From Bacteroidales bacterium (GTDB taxonomy: Bacteria > Bacteroidota > Bacteroidia > Bacteroidales > JAOZTL01), in contig JAOZTL010000015.1 in the NCBI GenBank assembly GCA_029942205.1, positions 1 to 15,681 on the forward strand: 15,681 nt of DNA, in the 5' to 3' direction. The notes under the pieces are model-generated. The model was not told where the DNA came from. It searched no databases and saw nothing but the letters and a program-made list of their open reading frames with translations. Both the position numbers and the translations under genes were made by a program. Every line of letters begins with the position of its first letter. The first letter of the stretch is position 1. Positions 12,991 to 15,681 of this stretch are shown here, in pieces.

Positions 12991-14244
12991 ATGAAAACCA
13001 AAGAGCTACGTAATTTTGATTATTGCAACCGAACGGATGTGGGAAAATTACGTAAAAAAAACGAAGACTATCAGGCTTATTTTGATTCGGTGAATGGTCA
13101 TATTTTTGTGGTTTGTGATGGAATGGGAGGGCATGCTGGTGGGAGTGAGGCTTCTCAAATCGCTGTGGAAAGTATTGCTTATTTCTTTTCTCAAAATTAT
13201 TACCCCGATCCGTTTGATGCAATTCAGCAAGCAATCGTGTTTGCAAACGAAGAAATATTCAAATATGCCAAAAAAAATATCGAATTGTATGGCATGGGAA
13301 CGACCATTGTGCTTGCGCTTATTCGTGACAATTTGATTTATTACGGGCATGTGGGTGATAGTCGAATATATTATTACTTCGATCAACGATTGGAGCAAAT
13401 CACTGAAGATCACTCGTTTGTGCAAGGGCTTATTAATTTAAGCGTGATTACCAAAGAGGAAGCCGAAGAACATCCACGACGCAACGAATTATCAAAAGCA
13501 CTTGGTGTTGAGTCTATAGTACAACCTTCTATCTGTATTATGCCTGCCATGCCTGATAACGATGGAATTTTGTTGCTTTGTACGGATGGACTAACCAACA
13601 TGCAGACCGATAAAGAAATAGAAGACTTGTTGCGTACCGATTTATCGCTAGACGAAAAAGGTGATTTACTGATTGAAAAAGCAATTGACCATGGAGGAAA
13701 TGATAATATTACATTATCGTTAGTTAAATTTCATAATCTTTATGTTGCTAATCAGGAACAGACACGAACAAAAGATAAAATAACGAAATCGCATTGGCCA
13801 AAACCTTTGAAAATTGCAAGTATTGCGTCCATTATTTTGGTGGTAATTGTTTTAGGAGTTTTCGCTGTTTGGGATTTCAATGATTCAGCCGAGAAGCATG
13901 TTGATCCTATAAAAAATATTAATAATACCGAACTGCAAAGAGATACATTTATTTTGTTTATGATTGATGAACAGTTTGATTTTGAACAAATTATGGATAA
14001 TTTCAATATGAATGATTCGTTGATTCATTTGTATAATCAAAATAAAACATGGAGTACTGGCGATACCATCAAAATCCCGATACAAGTTATTCATACAGTG
14101 AGTAATGGTGAGAACTTTTTATCGCTCGAACAGCTTTATAATGTCAGTAGAATACAGATAATGCAAGCAAACGATTATTGTAGCCACGAATTACAAGATG
14201 GGAAAGTATTGTACATCCCGCTTGCAAATAAGGAAATCAAATGA
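12991..14244 (+). CDS. PP2C-family Ser/Thr phosphatase with TM helix and periplasmic LysM-like modules
   Basis: A 417-residue membrane protein. The cytosolic PP2C (PPM) domain at about 8-247 has RKKNEDY (21-27), the metal-binding DGMGGH (43-48), GHVGDSRIY (119-127), CTDGLTNM (197-204) and GGNDNIT (235-241). Asp43, Asp199 and Asp238 supply the metal site. A basic linker leads to a transmembrane helix at about 274-294. The periplasmic part has a LysM-like module at about 366-411 (IHTVSNGENFLSLEQLYNVS...GKVLYIPL) and a more diverged one at about 319-363 (FEQIMDNFNM...GDTIKIPI). LysM binds peptidoglycan or other GlcNAc polymers. The enzyme probably reverses phosphorylation by the kinase encoded next. 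Its stop overlaps that kinase's start (ATGA at 14241-14244), suggesting translational coupling. Confidence 0.92.
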   Translation: MKTKELRNFDYCNRTDVGKLRKKNEDYQAYFDSVNGHIFVVCDGMGGHAGGSEASQIAVESIAYFFSQNYYPDPFDAIQQAIVFANEEIFKYAKKNIELYGMGTTIVLALIRDNLIYYGHVGDSRIYYYFDQRLEQITEDHSFVQGLINLSVITKEEAEEHPRRNELSKALGVESIVQPSICIMPAMPDNDGILLLCTDGLTNMQTDKEIEDLLRTDLSLDEKGDLLIEKAIDHGGNDNITLSLVKFHNLYVANQEQTRTKDKITKSHWPKPLKIASIASIILVVIVLGVFAVWDFNDSAEKHVDPIKNINNTELQRDTFILFMIDEQFDFEQIMDNFNMNDSLIHLYNQNKTWSTGDTIKIPIQVIHTVSNGENFLSLEQLYNVSRIQIMQANDYCSHELQDGKVLYIPLANKEIK

Positions 14245-15681
14245 TTGGCAAAAAAATACAAAACTATACCATAACTGAGCTGCTCGACGAAGGTGGAATG
14301 GGAAGCGTTTATCTGGCAATACACGATAAAATGCGTAGGGAAGTAGCCATTAAAGCCCTCAACCCCTTATTGTTGAATAAAGACGACATCAAAAAGCGGT
14401 TTCGTAACGAAGCAGTAACTTTATCTAAACTTTATCATCCAAATATTGTAATGATATTCGATTATATTGAAAGTGATCAAGAGGCTTACATTGTGATGGA
14501 ATATGCACCAGGCGAGAAATTGGACGATTATATTGACACTTCCACAGGACCAATTCCCGAAAAGAAAGCTATTTTGCTATTTAATAAAATGCTGGATGCA
14601 GTGGGGCATGCGCACTCTCGAAATATTATTCATCGAGACATTAAGCCATCGAATTTTATTATTACTAAAGAAGGAGAAGTCAAAATACTAGACTTTGGAA
14701 TTGCTAAAATCCTAGACGGTTCGGATAATAATTTGACCAAATCGGGAACAAAAGTTGGCACAGCTCTGTACATGAGTCCGCAGCAAGTGCGGGGGCAAGT
14801 GCTAGATAGACGTACCGACATCTATTCGCTCGGAGTGGTTTTGTTTCAGATGCTTACGGGGCATTATCCGTATGATGAAACCGAATCGGAATATGAATTG
14901 TACACCAAAATTGTGAACGAAGCATTGCCGAATGCGAAGGACTTCTATGTTGGTATCTCGGATTATGCACAAACAATTATCTCCAAAGCTACGGCAAAGA
15001 AACCACTAGACAGGTATCAATCGTGCCTTGAATTTAAGAAGGATTTGTTGCAATCGCCAGTGTTTGAGCAAGGAAAAGCAAAAAAGAGAAACACGCAAAT
15101 CATTGAAACTGCCGAAACAGATGGATTTTCTCCTCCGATTTTGAGTTATCAGTTTTGGCAAAACTTATTGTTGATATTAATTTCGGTGGTATTTGTTGCC
15201 GCTATTTCTATTGGTGCTTATCAATTGATGCAGAATGATATACGGCATGTTTTGGATGACAAACAAACCCTGTATAGCTCTCCTGATTTGGAGGCTGAAA
15301 AAATAGAAACGCTTAACTATGGCGAAACTGTTAAAGTGCTTACAGGAAACGAGCAAATCAATGATGCTTGGATGAAAGTAATCAGTTTGCGTGGAAATGC
15401 TGGCTATATTCCTCGCCCAAATTTGGCATTGCCCAAAATATACGAGCAAATAAATGCCATGTTTGGCAATAGTACGGCACAAAGTTATACGTCTGTTTTG
15501 TTTAAAAAGGCACTGAGAAATTACTTTATCGAAGAAAAATTGATGTACAAAAGCTCTTCGTTGTGGTTATTTTTTGCCGAAGAGAAAAAGGAATTTGAAT
15601 TTAATTCGGTTGCTATTGGTGATTTTAATAATAACGAAATACTTGATTTTGCTTGTGTACTGGCAGATAATGAGAATACTG
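14241..15681 (+). CDS. transmembrane Ser/Thr protein kinase with SH3b-like outer domain, 3' partial
   Basis: At least 480 residues; the frame is still open at the right edge. The Hanks-type kinase domain at about 7-270 is complete: glycine loop LLDEGGMGSVYLA (14-26), VAIK with Lys38, HRDIKPSN (131-138, catalytic Asp133), DFG (151-153), activation loop with GTALYMSP (173-180) and DIYSLG (193-198). It should be active. A linker precedes a transmembrane helix at about 307-328. The outer region has an SH3b-like stretch (about 341-392, TLYSSP...GETVKVL...GYIP), then an unassigned region whose last visible part reads AIGDFNNNEILDF, a strand-rich pattern seen in exported Bacteroidota proteins. The ATG overlaps the phosphatase stop by 4 bp. 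It lacks the PASTA repeats of PknB/PrkC kinases; the SH3b-like region may take their place as envelope sensor, by inference. Confidence 0.92.
   Translation, partial: MIGKKIQNYTITELLDEGGMGSVYLAIHDKMRREVAIKALNPLLLNKDDIKKRFRNEAVTLSKLYHPNIVMIFDYIESDQEAYIVMEYAPGEKLDDYIDTSTGPIPEKKAILLFNKMLDAVGHAHSRNIIHRDIKPSNFIITKEGEVKILDFGIAKILDGSDNNLTKSGTKVGTALYMSPQQVRGQVLDRRTDIYSLGVVLFQMLTGHYPYDETESEYELYTKIVNEALPNAKDFYVGISDYAQTIISKATAKKPLDRYQSCLEFKKDLLQSPVFEQGKAKKRNTQIIETAETDGFSPPILSYQFWQNLLLILISVVFVAAISIGAYQLMQNDIRHVLDDKQTLYSSPDLEAEKIETLNYGETVKVLTGNEQINDAWMKVISLRGNAGYIPRPNLALPKIYEQINAMFGNSTAQSYTSVLFKKALRNYFIEEKLMYKSSSLWLFFAEEKKEFEFNSVAIGDFNNNEILDFACVLADNENT

Overview
This 15.7 kb window is AT-rich chromosomal DNA, almost certainly from a member of the Bacteroidota. 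The signs are -7 boxes of the form TAnnTTTG in front of several genes, A-rich leaders without Shine-Dalgarno sequences, and typical protein families: a TPR/SpoIIE phosphatase, an M16-like protein with a LolA-like tail, a VDYxSQAD-repeat protein and a GmhA isomerase. I cannot place it below phylum. No rRNA, tRNA, insertion sequence, phage gene or CRISPR array was seen.

Left part (1-3860): the 3' part of a membrane-anchored TPR/SpoIIE-type phosphatase is followed by a patatin-like lipase on the same strand. Next comes a minus-strand secreted repeat protein of the septoil-knot type, ending at a clear intrinsic terminator. It is transcribed divergently from a small four-cysteine protein.

Middle (3864-8467, all minus strand): a secreted M16-like protein lacks the zinc site. 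After a 387-bp spacer comes the gmhA-comM pair, which encodes sedoheptulose-7-phosphate isomerase (LPS heptose) and a YifB/ComM AAA+ ATPase.

A 762-bp, extremely AT-rich non-coding stretch (8468-9229) follows. It holds several inverted repeats and one textbook Bacteroidota promoter whose spacer contains an A11 run. It leads into three tandem, closely related small XRE-family regulators, then a voltage-gated K+ channel with a C-terminal zinc ribbon, overlapped by an alkyltransferase-like (ATL) protein lacking the acceptor cysteine.

Right part (11441 to the edge): a three-gene membrane phospho-signalling cassette. It encodes an FHA protein with a periplasmic, VWA-like N-terminal part; a PP2C phosphatase whose C-terminal half crosses the membrane and carries LysM-like modules; and a Ser/Thr kinase with a transmembrane helix and an SH3b-like outer region. 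The kinase start overlaps the phosphatase stop (ATGA). Kinase, phosphatase and phosphothreonine reader are co-encoded, and each has a periplasmic part. I infer that the set senses the cell envelope or peptidoglycan. This is the most system-like content in the window. A ~34-bp motif occurs twice, in the spacer after comM and just in front of the PP2C gene, and no gene explains it.
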